A model generated the notes under the pieces. It searched no databases. It saw only the letters and a program-made list of their open reading frames with translations, and was not told where the DNA came from. From assembly GCF_014701195.1 (NCBI RefSeq), contig NZ_AP018712.1:514501-578500 (forward strand): a stretch of 64,000 nucleotides of DNA. The letters are read 5' to 3'. Position numbers and translations under genes: made by a program. Of the stretch, positions 25,707 to 34,093 are shown one piece after another. How positions within the stretch are numbered: the stretch's first letter is position 1; each line of letters begins with the position of its first letter. This DNA comes from Tepiditoga spiralis. Lineage in GTDB: Bacteria > Thermotogota > Thermotogae > Petrotogales > Petrotogaceae.

Positions 25707-26252
25707 ATGGTGATACCAATAGCCAAAGACGGTGCTATTAGGAATGATTCAATTAGAGCAAGAGAGGTACTTTTAATAGATGATAAAGGCGAAAAAAAAG
25801 GAGTAGTTTCAACAAGAGAAGCATTAAGACTCGCTAATGAAGCAAATCTTGATCTTGTACTTGTTTCACCAAATGCAAGACCACCAGTTGCTAAAATAAT
25901 GGATTACGGAAAGTTCAAATATGAAAAAGAAAAGAAGGAAAAAGAAACTAAGAAAAAACAAAAAAAGCAATTAGTTAAAGAAATGAAGTTTAGACTTAGA
26001 ATTGATGAACACGATTTCATGACAAAAGTAAATAGAATCAGAACTTTTATAAATGCAGGAAACAAAGTTAGAGCAGTAATAATGTTTCTTGGAAGAGATA
26101 TTATGTTTAAAGATAGAGGAAAAGATTTAATTGAAAGAATAATAAAAGAAACAGCTGATATAGCTAAAGTAAGTAGAAACATAAAAGTTGCTGGAAGAGA
26201 TATGGATATATATCTTGAACCATTAGAAGAAAAACCTAAAAAGGAGGATTAA
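25707..26252 (+). CDS. infC: Translation initiation factor IF-3
   Basis: IF-3 prevents premature subunit joining and checks initiator tRNA and start codon. Family motifs: IRAREVLLIDDKGEKKG, ANLDLVLVSPNARPPVAKIMDYGKFKYE, the Lys-rich linker and the C-domain VRAVIMFLGRDIMFKDRG. The outermost ATG 25707 (used here, 181 aa) directly abuts AAGG, and GTG 25710 lies inside GGTGAT (25709-25714). That ribosome site is correctly placed only for ATA at 25719, giving MAKDGAIRNDSIRARE. A rare start would match the known autoregulation of infC through AUU in E. coli. Confidence 0.93.
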   Translation: MVIPIAKDGAIRNDSIRAREVLLIDDKGEKKGVVSTREALRLANEANLDLVLVSPNARPPVAKIMDYGKFKYEKEKKEKETKKKQKKQLVKEMKFRLRIDEHDFMTKVNRIRTFINAGNKVRAVIMFLGRDIMFKDRGKDLIERIIKETADIAKVSRNIKVAGRDMDIYLEPLEEKPKKED

Positions 26253-26254
26253 CA

Positions 26255-26461
26255 ATGGCTAAAATAAAAGTTAAAACAAAGAGTGCTATGAAAAAAAGAT
26301 ATAAAGTAACTGGTTCTGGTAAAATTGTAAGATACAGAAGAAGCCACACAGGACACAATTCAGGATTTAAATCAAATACAAAAATGAGAAGATTACAAAA
26401 ACAAACAGAATTAACTAAAACATTGTTAAAACAAACAGAAAGAGCTATGGGTCGCGCTTAA
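26255..26461 (+). CDS. rpmI: Ribosomal protein L35
   Basis: 68 aa, very basic. The family core MAKIKVKTKSAMKKRYKVT then HTGHNSGFKSNTKMRRL is present, slightly longer at the C-terminus than typical. AAGGAGG lies in the infC 3' end. Second gene of the infC-rpmI-rplT operon; a protein of the large ribosomal subunit. Confidence 0.95.
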   Translation: MAKIKVKTKSAMKKRYKVTGSGKIVRYRRSHTGHNSGFKSNTKMRRLQKQTELTKTLLKQTERAMGRA

Positions 26462-26488
26462 ATAAAAAATAGGAAGGAGAGATAATAA

Positions 26489-26845
26489 ATGAGAGTAAAA
26501 AGAGCCGTTACTGCAAGAAAAAAGAAAAAATTTTATTTGAAAAAAGCTAAAGGATACCGTGGAGCATTAAGTAGAAGATATGTGCTTGCAAAACAGCAAT
26601 TTTATAGATCAGGTGTAAAGGCTTACGCAGGAAGAAAAGATAAAAAAGGTGATTTTAGAAGATTGTGGATCACAAGAATTAATGCAGCTGCAAGACTTCA
26701 AGATATGAAATACAATGAATTAATTCATGGTTTAAAACTTGCTAATGCAAATATAAATAGAAAAATGCTTGCTGAATTAGCAGTAAGTGATATTGAAGCA
26801 TTTAACGCTTATGTTGCACTTGCAAAAGAAGCATTGAATAAATAA
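26489..26845 (+). CDS. rplT: Ribosomal protein L20
   Basis: 118 aa. Family motifs: [40 protein letters not shown]-like [19 protein letters not shown] and [18 protein letters not shown]-type region. Binds 23S rRNA early in 50S assembly and, in other bacteria, represses its own operon through the leader. GGAAGGAGAG precedes the ATG; a strong terminator follows. Confidence 0.96.
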   Translation: MRVKRAVTARKKKKFYLKKAKGYRGALSRRYVLAKQQFYRSGVKAYAGRKDKKGDFRRLWITRINAAARLQDMKYNELIHGLKLANANINRKMLAELAVSDIEAFNAYVALAKEALNK

Positions 26846-26853
26846 TATAAAAT

Positions 26854-26890
26854 AAAAAAACAAACTCAAAATTTTTGAGTTTGTTTTTTT
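26854..26890. terminator. Bidirectional terminator between rplT and the HD-GYP gene
   Basis: ACAAACTCAAAA and TTTTGAGTTTGT pair around one base and are flanked by A and T runs. It serves rplT and the convergent minus-strand gene, whose stop lies in its right arm. Confidence 0.9.
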
Positions 26891-28649
26891 ATTTTAAGCT
26901 ATTATATAATTTATCTATTTCATTATGATACCTTTTAAAAACTTCTAAAATTAATGGATTAAAATCCGTTGGTTTTGTTCTATTGTCTCCATTTACAAGG
27001 ATATTACAAACTTCTTCATGTGAAAAAGCTTTTTTATATGGTCTTTCAGAACGTAAAGCATCATAAACATCTGCAAAAGATACTATTTGAGCCTCTATTG
27101 GTATTTGATCTCCAATCTTTCCAAATGGATATCCTTTTCCATTGTATTTTTCATGATGATACATTGCAATATTTCTTGCTACTTTATATTCCTCTCCATC
27201 ACCAATTAACTTTCCACCATCAATTGGATGTTTTTTTATTATTTCAAACTCATCATTAGTTAGCTTTCCAGGTTTTCTTAAAATTTCTATTGGAGTTAAT
27301 ATTTTTCCAATATCATGAAGCGGGGCAAAGTACTTTATATCTTTAATAAAATCATCATTTAAATTTAATTTTTTTGCTATAAATTCAGAAAGAGAGGCAA
27401 CTCTATCTATATGATTTCCAGTATCATCATCATAACTTTCAGCTATTTTAGACAATTGCTTTGAAAAATAATAGTTTTCTTCTTTTAATTTTTTGTTCTT
27501 TTTTTCTATTTCATTATAACTATTTTCAAGAGCTTCATTCATTGCTTGTAATTCTTCTGTGTATGCAGATATTTCTTGAGTCATTTCAGTAAAACCTTTT
27601 GAAAGATTAATTAATTCATATGGTGATTTTTTATTTAATTTTATTTCAGCAATAGCAGTTAAATCTTTTTCTTCAGTATACTTTTTTATAGACTTTGAAA
27701 TACTTTCAATTGATTTAATTAAAGGATTCGAAACTCTATGTGCAACAATTAATCCTATTATTAAAGATACAAAAATTGCAATTACAAATGAAAAATATAT
27801 TGGTATCATATCTTTATATATTATTTTTTTATTAAAATCAACTTTTATTATTAAGTCATTTTCAATTGGTAAAAAATAAGTTTCTTTAAAATCATTTTTA
27901 AGTATTATTTGTTCATTGTTTTTTAAAGAACTTATTTGATTATCATTTAATTCTAAATCATAATTAAAAAAATCATCAAACTTATATACTTTTATACTTT
28001 CTATTACATCATATTGCTTTGTTAAAAGATCAGTAAATTTTTGAGTATTTTTTAAAAAAAACTCATCATTTCCAAGTTTTACTTCTAATCCAAAGATATA
28101 TTTATCTAAATTTAAAAAAGAATACTTACTATCAGTACTATCTAATGTATCAGTTATCCTTTTTGAATTAGTATTATTATTTATTAACTTTAATAAATTG
28201 TTTTTTAAATCTATGTATTTATCACTATTCATTTCGGAATGATATAAAACATTTTTCTTATCATCAAATAATATGTATTCTATTTTTGGAATTGGAAGTT
28301 TCAATTTTTCAAAAACATTTTTTAAATCGTCAAAAATATACTTTCCTTTTTCCAAATCTTGCGATTGAATAGTATAATTTTTTTCATACAAATTATTTAT
28401 ATTATCAAAAATGCTATTTATAGCTAAATTATACTTATTTTCTGAACTCTTAGAACCTTTTGTAGAAATTCCAAATATTTCCATTATACTTGAAATTGCC
28501 AAATCTTTTTTTTGATTGTAGTTTTTTTCAATTAAATTTCTTGTTAATATATTAGATAAGAAAAAAAGAATAAGAGCTACAGAAAGTAGTGACATTATTA
28601 CTATTTGAAAAATAGAAAATCTAATACCTCTTTTTATTTTAAAATTCAT
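26889..28649 (-). CDS. Transmembrane HD-GYP domain phosphodiesterase
   Basis: 586 aa. Order: membrane segment (12-34), extracytoplasmic sensor of about 230 residues without a recognised family, second membrane segment (about 270-292), HAMP-like region, coiled coil (TEELQAMNEALENSYNEIEKK), HD-GYP domain (about 400-586). Motifs intact: FAPLHDIGKIL, MYHHEKYNGKGYPFG and SFADVYDALRSERPYK. The catalytic domain closely resembles that of the protein at 13.5-15.6 kb, while the sensor is different. Expected to hydrolyse cyclic-di-GMP. TGAGGTGA precedes the ATG. The chemoreceptor gene lies upstream in the same direction but a hairpin separates them. Confidence 0.87.
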   Translation of the reverse strand: MNFKIKRGIRFSIFQIVIMSLLSVALILFFLSNILTRNLIEKNYNQKKDLAISSIMEIFGISTKGSKSSENKYNLAINSIFDNINNLYEKNYTIQSQDLEKGKYIFDDLKNVFEKLKLPIPKIEYILFDDKKNVLYHSEMNSDKYIDLKNNLLKLINNNTNSKRITDTLDSTDSKYSFLNLDKYIFGLEVKLGNDEFFLKNTQKFTDLLTKQYDVIESIKVYKFDDFFNYDLELNDNQISSLKNNEQIILKNDFKETYFLPIENDLIIKVDFNKKIIYKDMIPIYFSFVIAIFVSLIIGLIVAHRVSNPLIKSIESISKSIKKYTEEKDLTAIAEIKLNKKSPYELINLSKGFTEMTQEISAYTEELQAMNEALENSYNEIEKKNKKLKEENYYFSKQLSKIAESYDDDTGNHIDRVASLSEFIAKKLNLNDDFIKDIKYFAPLHDIGKILTPIEILRKPGKLTNDEFEIIKKHPIDGGKLIGDGEEYKVARNIAMYHHEKYNGKGYPFGKIGDQIPIEAQIVSFADVYDALRSERPYKKAFSHEEVCNILVNGDNRTKPTDFNPLILEVFKRYHNEIDKLYNSLK

Positions 28650-28697
28650 ATTATTTCACCTCAAATAAATTATAACATATTTTAAGGTTATATAATA

Positions 28698-28730
28698 TTT
28701 AAAACTAAGCACATTGTGCTTAGTTTTAAA
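28698..28730 (-). terminator. Hairpin terminator after the chemoreceptor gene
   Basis: TTTAAAACTAAGCACA and TGTGCTTAGTTTTAAA are perfect complements (16 bp) around one base. It sits 10 bases beyond the receptor stop on the minus strand; the T-rich arm and following AT-rich bases fit an intrinsic terminator. Confidence 0.75.
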
Positions 28731-28739
28731 TATAAATTA

Positions 28740-30398
28740 TTAATTTAATTTAAATTGCTTTACAATAGCTGCTAATCTATCAGAAAGCTCTAATGTTTTA
28801 GTAGTTTCAGAAGTTATTGTTTCTATATTTGCAGTATGTTCTTCAGTTGCAGCAGTTATTTCTTGAACCGATCCATTTACTTTAACAGAATTATCTGAAA
28901 GTTCAGTCATTGCATTAGCTATTTCATCGACTGAAGCGGTTTGTTCTTGAACAGCTGCTGCAATACTCTCTAACTTTGCCGTTATATCTTTAACAGATTT
29001 AAGAATCTTTTTTAAATTTTTACCAGCTTCATTTGATAAATCAGATCCTTCTTCAACTTTTTTATTTACTAAATTTGAAACATTCATTGCTTCATTCGAT
29101 ACTTTAATTATTCCTTCAACAACTATTTTAATTTCATCTGCAGCTTTTCTACTTTCTTCAGCTAAAACTCTAACTTCTTCTGCAACAACTGCAAATCCTT
29201 TTCCTGCTTCTCCTGCTCTTGCTGCTTCTATAGCTGCATTCAATGATAAAAGATTTGTTTGTTCTGCTATACTTGCTACAGTTTCTACAAAGTTACTTAT
29301 TTTAGCTGAACTATCATTAAATTCTTTAACAACAGTTTCTATTTCTTTTGTAACTTCAGTTATTTCAACCATTTTATCTATAGATTTTTTAACTGTATTA
29401 CCAGCTTCTTCTGCTTCCTCTGTTGAATCATGACCAAATTGCGCAGCTTCTGTAGCTTCATCTGCAATTAACTTGGTTGCTGATGAGATTTCTTCAATTG
29501 AAGCTGTTGTTTCTTGTATTGCTGCAGTTATACTCTCTATTTCAGTAGATATTTCTGCAGTTGCAGTAGTTGTTTCTTGAGTTGCTTCTGCTGTTGATTC
29601 TAAAGTTTCATTTATATCTTTCATTGAATTTTTTAAATTTATACTTTCTTCTTTTATATTTTTCATATCTTTTACTAATTGATTATGCATTGTTTTAAAA
29701 ATATTTATTAATTGACCAAGTTCACTCTTATCTTTTGTTTTTGGAATTTTTACATTGTAATTTCTTTCTGATAAATGCTTAGCATAATTCATTAATATAA
29801 TTAAAGTATTTGCAAGAGATCTTATTAAAATCCAAGATATAGTAATTCCAATAAAAAAAGATATTATAATAATATAAATTCCTATTTTTTTAGAATTTTT
29901 AATAATATTTTCATTTTTATTACCAAAGTCATCTACTGACTTTTCTATTGCTATTTGAAGTTTACTAAATGCTGAAATTGCATCATTGCCAACTTTTTTA
30001 AAATTTTTTACATTATTTTTTATTTCTTCAACAGATTTATATGTTTTTAAAAGAGATAAATATGTATTTATTTTATTTATTGCTTCTTTCTTTAAAGTTT
30101 CATCTTTATTTTCTATATTTAATCTTGATATATCTTCTATTAATTTTTTCATTTTTTCTTCAGCATTTGTTTTTAAAGCAATATCATTAAAAGCCAAGTA
30201 TTCCGCTATAAGTTTTCTACTTTCCATAAATACTGTAGAATAATTACCTATATTTTTTAAGTTTTTCATATAAACAGAGGTTAATTTATCCTCATTTTTT
30301 AAAACGGTAGAGAAAAAATTGTTAGACATCACAAAGAAAATAAGCTGTAAAAGTATTAATACACTCACTAATAAAAAAACTTTAGTTTTTATCTTCAT
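28740..30398 (-). CDS. Methyl-accepting chemotaxis protein
   Basis: 552 aa from the ATG at 30398, behind AAGGAGGG; the longer frame overlaps the promoter. Order: membrane segment (about 7-29), helical periplasmic four-helix-bundle-type sensor (30-180), second membrane segment (about 183-207), HAMP, methylation helices, and the conserved signalling tip with [20 protein letters not shown] and [19 protein letters not shown]. The Ala/Glu/Thr-rich adaptation helices are typical. Ligand unknown. It should work with CheA/CheW outside this window and with the CheX at 6.3 kb. Confidence 0.92.
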   Translation of the reverse strand: MKIKTKVFLLVSVLILLQLIFFVMSNNFFSTVLKNEDKLTSVYMKNLKNIGNYSTVFMESRKLIAEYLAFNDIALKTNAEEKMKKLIEDISRLNIENKDETLKKEAINKINTYLSLLKTYKSVEEIKNNVKNFKKVGNDAISAFSKLQIAIEKSVDDFGNKNENIIKNSKKIGIYIIIISFFIGITISWILIRSLANTLIILMNYAKHLSERNYNVKIPKTKDKSELGQLINIFKTMHNQLVKDMKNIKEESINLKNSMKDINETLESTAEATQETTTATAEISTEIESITAAIQETTASIEEISSATKLIADEATEAAQFGHDSTEEAEEAGNTVKKSIDKMVEITEVTKEIETVVKEFNDSSAKISNFVETVASIAEQTNLLSLNAAIEAARAGEAGKGFAVVAEEVRVLAEESRKAADEIKIVVEGIIKVSNEAMNVSNLVNKKVEEGSDLSNEAGKNLKKILKSVKDITAKLESIAAAVQEQTASVDEIANAMTELSDNSVKVNGSVQEITAATEEHTANIETITSETTKTLELSDRLAAIVKQFKLN

Positions 30399-30443
30399 TT
30401 TTTTCCCTCCTTCAACATTAATTATATTAAGTAATACAAAATG

Positions 30444-30473
30444 ATTATAACATAAAAATATTTTATATGTCAA
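30444..30473 (-). promoter_or_regulatory. Promoter of the chemoreceptor gene
   Basis: Reading the minus strand: TTGACA at 30473-30468, 18-base spacer, TATAAT at 30449-30444. The ATG is about 45 bases downstream. Confidence 0.8.
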
Positions 30474-30780
30474 ATAAATAATATTTATGTTAATTTTTAA
30501 ATTCTTTTTTTTTATTATATTGTATTTAAAATTAAAAAACTATTTTATTTTATATTTGTTTTTATAATATTTTTGTTTGTAATTTTTTAATTATAAAAAT
30601 TTTTTTCTAAATATAAATGTATTATAATTTTAAAATAAAAGAGATTTTTTAAACTAAATAGCAATATTATTGTTTATTTATTAAAAAACTTAAGTTTAAT
30701 TGTTTGTAAAAATTATTAAGATATGATTAAATTTATTTAGTAAGGTTTACAAATAATATATGTGTATCGGGGGGATGGCC
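30474..30780. other. Intergenic region, extremely AT-rich
   Basis: About 300 bases between divergent transcription units, over 85 percent A/T by eye. It must hold the promoter of the proline operon, but no single -35/-10 pair stands out; TTTACA at 30746-30751 is one candidate -35. No ORF, RNA gene or clear repeat is seen. Confidence 0.5.
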
Positions 30781-31083
30781 TTGAGAATACAACAACATCC
30801 AATTTTAAAATTTAAAAAAGAAAATCGGGTGAACTTTTTATTTGAAGGTAAAGAAGTTTATGGATATGAAGGTGAAACAATTGCAGCGTCTTTACACGCA
30901 TTAGGTATTTGGGAGTATGGAGAAGGAGCACATTCACATACACCAAGAGGTTTATTTTGTGCTATTGGACACTGTTCTTCTTGTTTAATGAAAGTAGATG
31001 GAGTACCAAATACAAGAATTTGTGTAACTAAAATTAAAGAAGGAATGATTGTTGAAAAACAACATCCAAGGGGGAGTCTATAA
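30781..31083 (+). CDS. (2Fe-2S)-binding subunit of a proline dehydrogenase complex (HcnA/SoxA-N type)
   Basis: 100 aa from TTG 30781, five bases after a G-rich ribosome site (30769-30775); ATGs at 30760 and 30775 are before or at that site. The protein is the small ferredoxin-like subunit with VNFLFEGKEVYGYEGETIAASLH and the cluster cysteines in FCAIGHCSSCLMKVDGVPNTRICVT. In sarcosine oxidase this is the N-terminal part of the alpha subunit; in HcnA and archaeal dye-linked proline dehydrogenases it is separate. First gene of a five-gene operon, overlapping the next by one base (TAATG). Confidence 0.85.
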   Translation: MRIQQHPILKFKKENRVNFLFEGKEVYGYEGETIAASLHALGIWEYGEGAHSHTPRGLFCAIGHCSSCLMKVDGVPNTRICVTKIKEGMIVEKQHPRGSL

Positions 31084-32690
31084 TGATTGATACTGATGTT
31101 TTAATCATTGGTGGAGGTCCCGCTGGAATTTCTGCAGCAATTTCTGCTGGTGAAAATAATCTTGATGTAACTCTTATAGAAGAAAAAGATATCTTAGGAG
31201 GTCAATTAGTAAAACAAACGCATAGATTTTTTGGTTCTAAAGAAGAACATGCAGGAACAAGAGGTTTTGACATATCTAATGAATTAAATCAAAAAATAAG
31301 AGATCTAAAAAATATAAAAGTTATGCTTGAAGCTACTGCAATGGGTGTTTATGAAGATGGAATAGTCACTGTTCTTCATGAAGAACATATGAAAAAAATA
31401 AATCCCAAAAAAATTATTATGGCAACAGGTGCATTTGAAAAATTTCTTGCATTTGAAAATAATCATTTACCTGGTATTTTTGGTGCTGGTGCAGTGCAAA
31501 CTTTAATGAATCTTTATGGAATATTACCTGGAAAAAAAGTATTAATGATTGGTTCAGGAAATATTGGTCTAATAGTTTCTTATCAACTTGCTCAAGCTGG
31601 TGTAGATGTTGTTGGAGTAATAGAAGCTTCTCAAAATATTGGTGGTTATATGGTTCATGCATCAAAATTAAGAAGAATGGGAATACCAATTCTAACAGGT
31701 CATACAATAAAAAAAGCTCTTGGAAAAAATAAAGTAGAAGGAGCAATAATATATGAACTCGATAAAAATTGGAATGAAGTAAAAAATTCAGAGAAAAAAA
31801 TAGAATGTGATGTCATATGTATTTCTGTTGGATTGAGTCCAATGATAGATTTATTTAGTCAGGCTGGTTGTAAAACAAAGTATATTGGAGAACTTGGAGG
31901 AAATATACCTTTGAGAAATGAAAATATGCAAACTACAAATCCAAATATATATGTTGCTGGAGATGTTGATGGAATAGAAGAAGCAACAGCAGCTATGCTT
32001 GAAGGAGAAATAGCGGGTTTAAATGCAGTATTTTCAATAACAAAAAATAATGCATTAAATAAAAAAATAAAAGAAAAAAAAGAAAGTTTAAATAGTCTAA
32101 GAGCAGGACCAACAGGAGAAAAAATAAGAAAAGGGCTTTTAAAAATGAATTTTGATGTTAAAGTAGAACATCAAAATAATACTAAAATAGAAATAAATAT
32201 TTTAAAAAAAACGGGTGTAGCTTCAAAAGAAATTATAAATGAAAAGCTTCCATCTGAAGAAAGATTAAATAAAGGCCCTGCAGCCATATTTGAATGTTTT
32301 CAAAAGATACCTTGTAATCCATGTGTTCATAGTTGTCCATATGGAGCTGTAATACCTTTTAAAGATATAAATGATATTCCATACGTAGATTATGATAAAT
32401 GTGTTGGATGTGGTATTTGTATAAGTTCTTGTCCAGGACTTGCAATTTTTGTAGTCAATAAAAATTATACAAAAAATACATCAACAATAAGCTTACCATA
32501 TGAATTTTTACCGAAACCAGAACCAAACGATACAGTTGATGTTTTAAATAGAAAAGGCGAAAAAATATGTAAAGGTAAGATTATAAGGGTTTTAGATGGA
32601 AAAAAACAAGATCATACAACTGTAATCACAGTTGAAATTCCAAAAGAATTTCACATGGAAGCACGAAACATAAAGGTGGCGATTTCATGA
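31083..32690 (+). CDS. FAD/NAD-linked oxidoreductase subunit with 4Fe-4S ferredoxin domain
   Basis: 535 aa. The N-terminal FAD motif VLIIGGGPAGISAAISAGE and the second nucleotide motif KVLMIGSGNIGLIVSYQLAQAG are of the pyridine nucleotide-disulfide type; NPNIYVAGDVDGIEEATAA closes the FAD site. A C-terminal insert carries two ferredoxin motifs, CNPCVHSCPYGAV and CVGCGICISSCPGLAI. It corresponds to the alpha subunit of HcnB/SoxA-type dehydrogenases, and to the subunit passing electrons to an acceptor in archaeal proline dehydrogenase. The 4Fe-4S pair suggests ferredoxin or another low-potential carrier. Overlaps the next gene by four bases. Confidence 0.87.
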   Translation: MIDTDVLIIGGGPAGISAAISAGENNLDVTLIEEKDILGGQLVKQTHRFFGSKEEHAGTRGFDISNELNQKIRDLKNIKVMLEATAMGVYEDGIVTVLHEEHMKKINPKKIIMATGAFEKFLAFENNHLPGIFGAGAVQTLMNLYGILPGKKVLMIGSGNIGLIVSYQLAQAGVDVVGVIEASQNIGGYMVHASKLRRMGIPILTGHTIKKALGKNKVEGAIIYELDKNWNEVKNSEKKIECDVICISVGLSPMIDLFSQAGCKTKYIGELGGNIPLRNENMQTTNPNIYVAGDVDGIEEATAAMLEGEIAGLNAVFSITKNNALNKKIKEKKESLNSLRAGPTGEKIRKGLLKMNFDVKVEHQNNTKIEINILKKTGVASKEIINEKLPSEERLNKGPAAIFECFQKIPCNPCVHSCPYGAVIPFKDINDIPYVDYDKCVGCGICISSCPGLAIFVVNKNYTKNTSTISLPYEFLPKPEPNDTVDVLNRKGEKICKGKIIRVLDGKKQDHTTVITVEIPKEFHMEARNIKVAIS

Positions 32691-32956
32691 ATGATGATAA
32701 TATAATAGTTTGTAGATGCGAAGATATAACTATGAAAGAAATTAGAGATGCAATAAAAGAAGGTTTTACAACTTTAGAAGAAATAAAAAGAGTATTGAGA
32801 GCCGGTATGGGACCATGTCAAGGAAAAACCTGTGGTCCAATAATAGCAAGAGAAATCGTAAAAATGACTGGAAAATCAATGGAAGAAGTAATGACTCAAA
32901 AACTAAGACCCCCATTTGGTGGAATAACTTTTAAAGAAGTGATTAATGATGAATAA
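32687..32956 (+). CDS. BFD-like (2Fe-2S)-binding protein of the proline dehydrogenase complex
   Basis: 89 aa. The BFD-type [2Fe-2S] motif is complete: IIVCRCEDITMKEIRDAIKEG then RAGMGPCQGKTCGPIIAREI, giving C-x-C and C-x4-C. In related complexes this segment is the domain linking the two flavin subunits; here it is a separate gene between them. The C-terminus RPPFGGITFKEV is typical of the fused versions. Overlaps both neighbours. Confidence 0.87.
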   Translation: MNDDNIIVCRCEDITMKEIRDAIKEGFTTLEEIKRVLRAGMGPCQGKTCGPIIAREIVKMTGKSMEEVMTQKLRPPFGGITFKEVINDE

Positions 32957-34076
32957 AGCATATGTAGTAATAATAGGAGGAGGAGTAACTGGATGTTCAA
33001 TAGCTTATAACTTAGCTAAAAAAGGCATTAAAGATATTATTGTACTTGAAAGAAAGTACTTATCATATGGTGCAACTGGAAGATGTGGAGCTGGAATTAG
33101 ACAACAATGGGGAACGCATCAAAATTGTATTTTATCAACAGAGAGCATAAAAATATTTGAAAATATGAATGAAATTCTACAAACAAAAAGAGATATCGAA
33201 TTAAAACAAAAAGGTTATTTACTGTTAGCATATTCAGAAAAAGAATTAAAACAATTCAAAAAAAATATAGAAATTCAACACGAGCATAACATTCCTTCAA
33301 CATTAGTAACACCAGAAGAAGCAAAAGAAATTGTACCAATGCTCAATACAGAAAATATTATAGGTGGAGCATTTTGTCCAACTGATGGACATGCAAATCC
33401 TTTTCTTGTAAATCAAGCATATGCTGACGCAGCAAAACGACTTGGAGTTAAGTTTATAAAAGCAGAAGCACTTGGAATAAAGAAAAAAGAAAGTAAAATA
33501 ATTGGTGTAGAAACAAATAAAGGATTTATAGAAACAACACGTGTTGTAAATGCAGCAGGCTCTTGGTCTAAAGAAATAGGAAGTATGGTTGGAATTGATT
33601 TGCCAGTTTATTCTGAAGTTCATGAAATACTTGCAACAGAACCTGTAAAACCAATTTTAAATCCTATGGTTATGTCATTTTCACATAATTTTTATTGTCA
33701 GCAAACACCACATGGATCTTTTATCATGGGAATGAGTCCAATTGAAAAAGTAAAAGATGTTTCATGGCAATTTTTAGAAAGGATGACAAAAAAGATTTCA
33801 ACACTATTACCGCCAACAAAAAATCTTAGAATAGTTAGACAATGGTCAGGATACTATAATATTTCTCCAGACAAACAGCCAATAGTCTGTGAATCAGAAG
33901 AAATAGAAGGCTTTTATATGGCAATAGGATTCAGTGGACATGGATTTATGTTATCACCAGCAGTTGGAATTTTAATGTCAAATATAATATTAAAAGAAAA
34001 ATTACAATGGGATGTAACTCTTGATATAGGAAGATTTAAAAGAAAAGAAATTATAGAAGAACCATCAGTAGTTTAA
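32946..34076 (+). CDS. FAD-dependent amine dehydrogenase, proline dehydrogenase catalytic (beta) subunit
   Basis: 376 aa, DAO/GlcD-like glycine oxidase fold. FAD motif VVIIGGGVTGCSIAYNLAKKG, then LSYGATGRCGAGIRQQWG, VVNAAGSWSKEIGSMVG and the C-terminal GFSGHGFMLSPAVGILMSN. This is the substrate-oxidising subunit, equivalent to SoxB/HcnC and to the beta subunit of dye-linked L-proline dehydrogenase. The adjacent P5C dehydrogenase gene makes proline the most likely substrate; hydroxyproline or sarcosine are alternatives. Starts ATGATG, overlapping the preceding stop. Confidence 0.85.
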   Translation: MMNKAYVVIIGGGVTGCSIAYNLAKKGIKDIIVLERKYLSYGATGRCGAGIRQQWGTHQNCILSTESIKIFENMNEILQTKRDIELKQKGYLLLAYSEKELKQFKKNIEIQHEHNIPSTLVTPEEAKEIVPMLNTENIIGGAFCPTDGHANPFLVNQAYADAAKRLGVKFIKAEALGIKKKESKIIGVETNKGFIETTRVVNAAGSWSKEIGSMVGIDLPVYSEVHEILATEPVKPILNPMVMSFSHNFYCQQTPHGSFIMGMSPIEKVKDVSWQFLERMTKKISTLLPPTKNLRIVRQWSGYYNISPDKQPIVCESEEIEGFYMAIGFSGHGFMLSPAVGILMSNIILKEKLQWDVTLDIGRFKRKEIIEEPSVV

Positions 34077-34093
34077 AAAACAGGAGGGATAAA

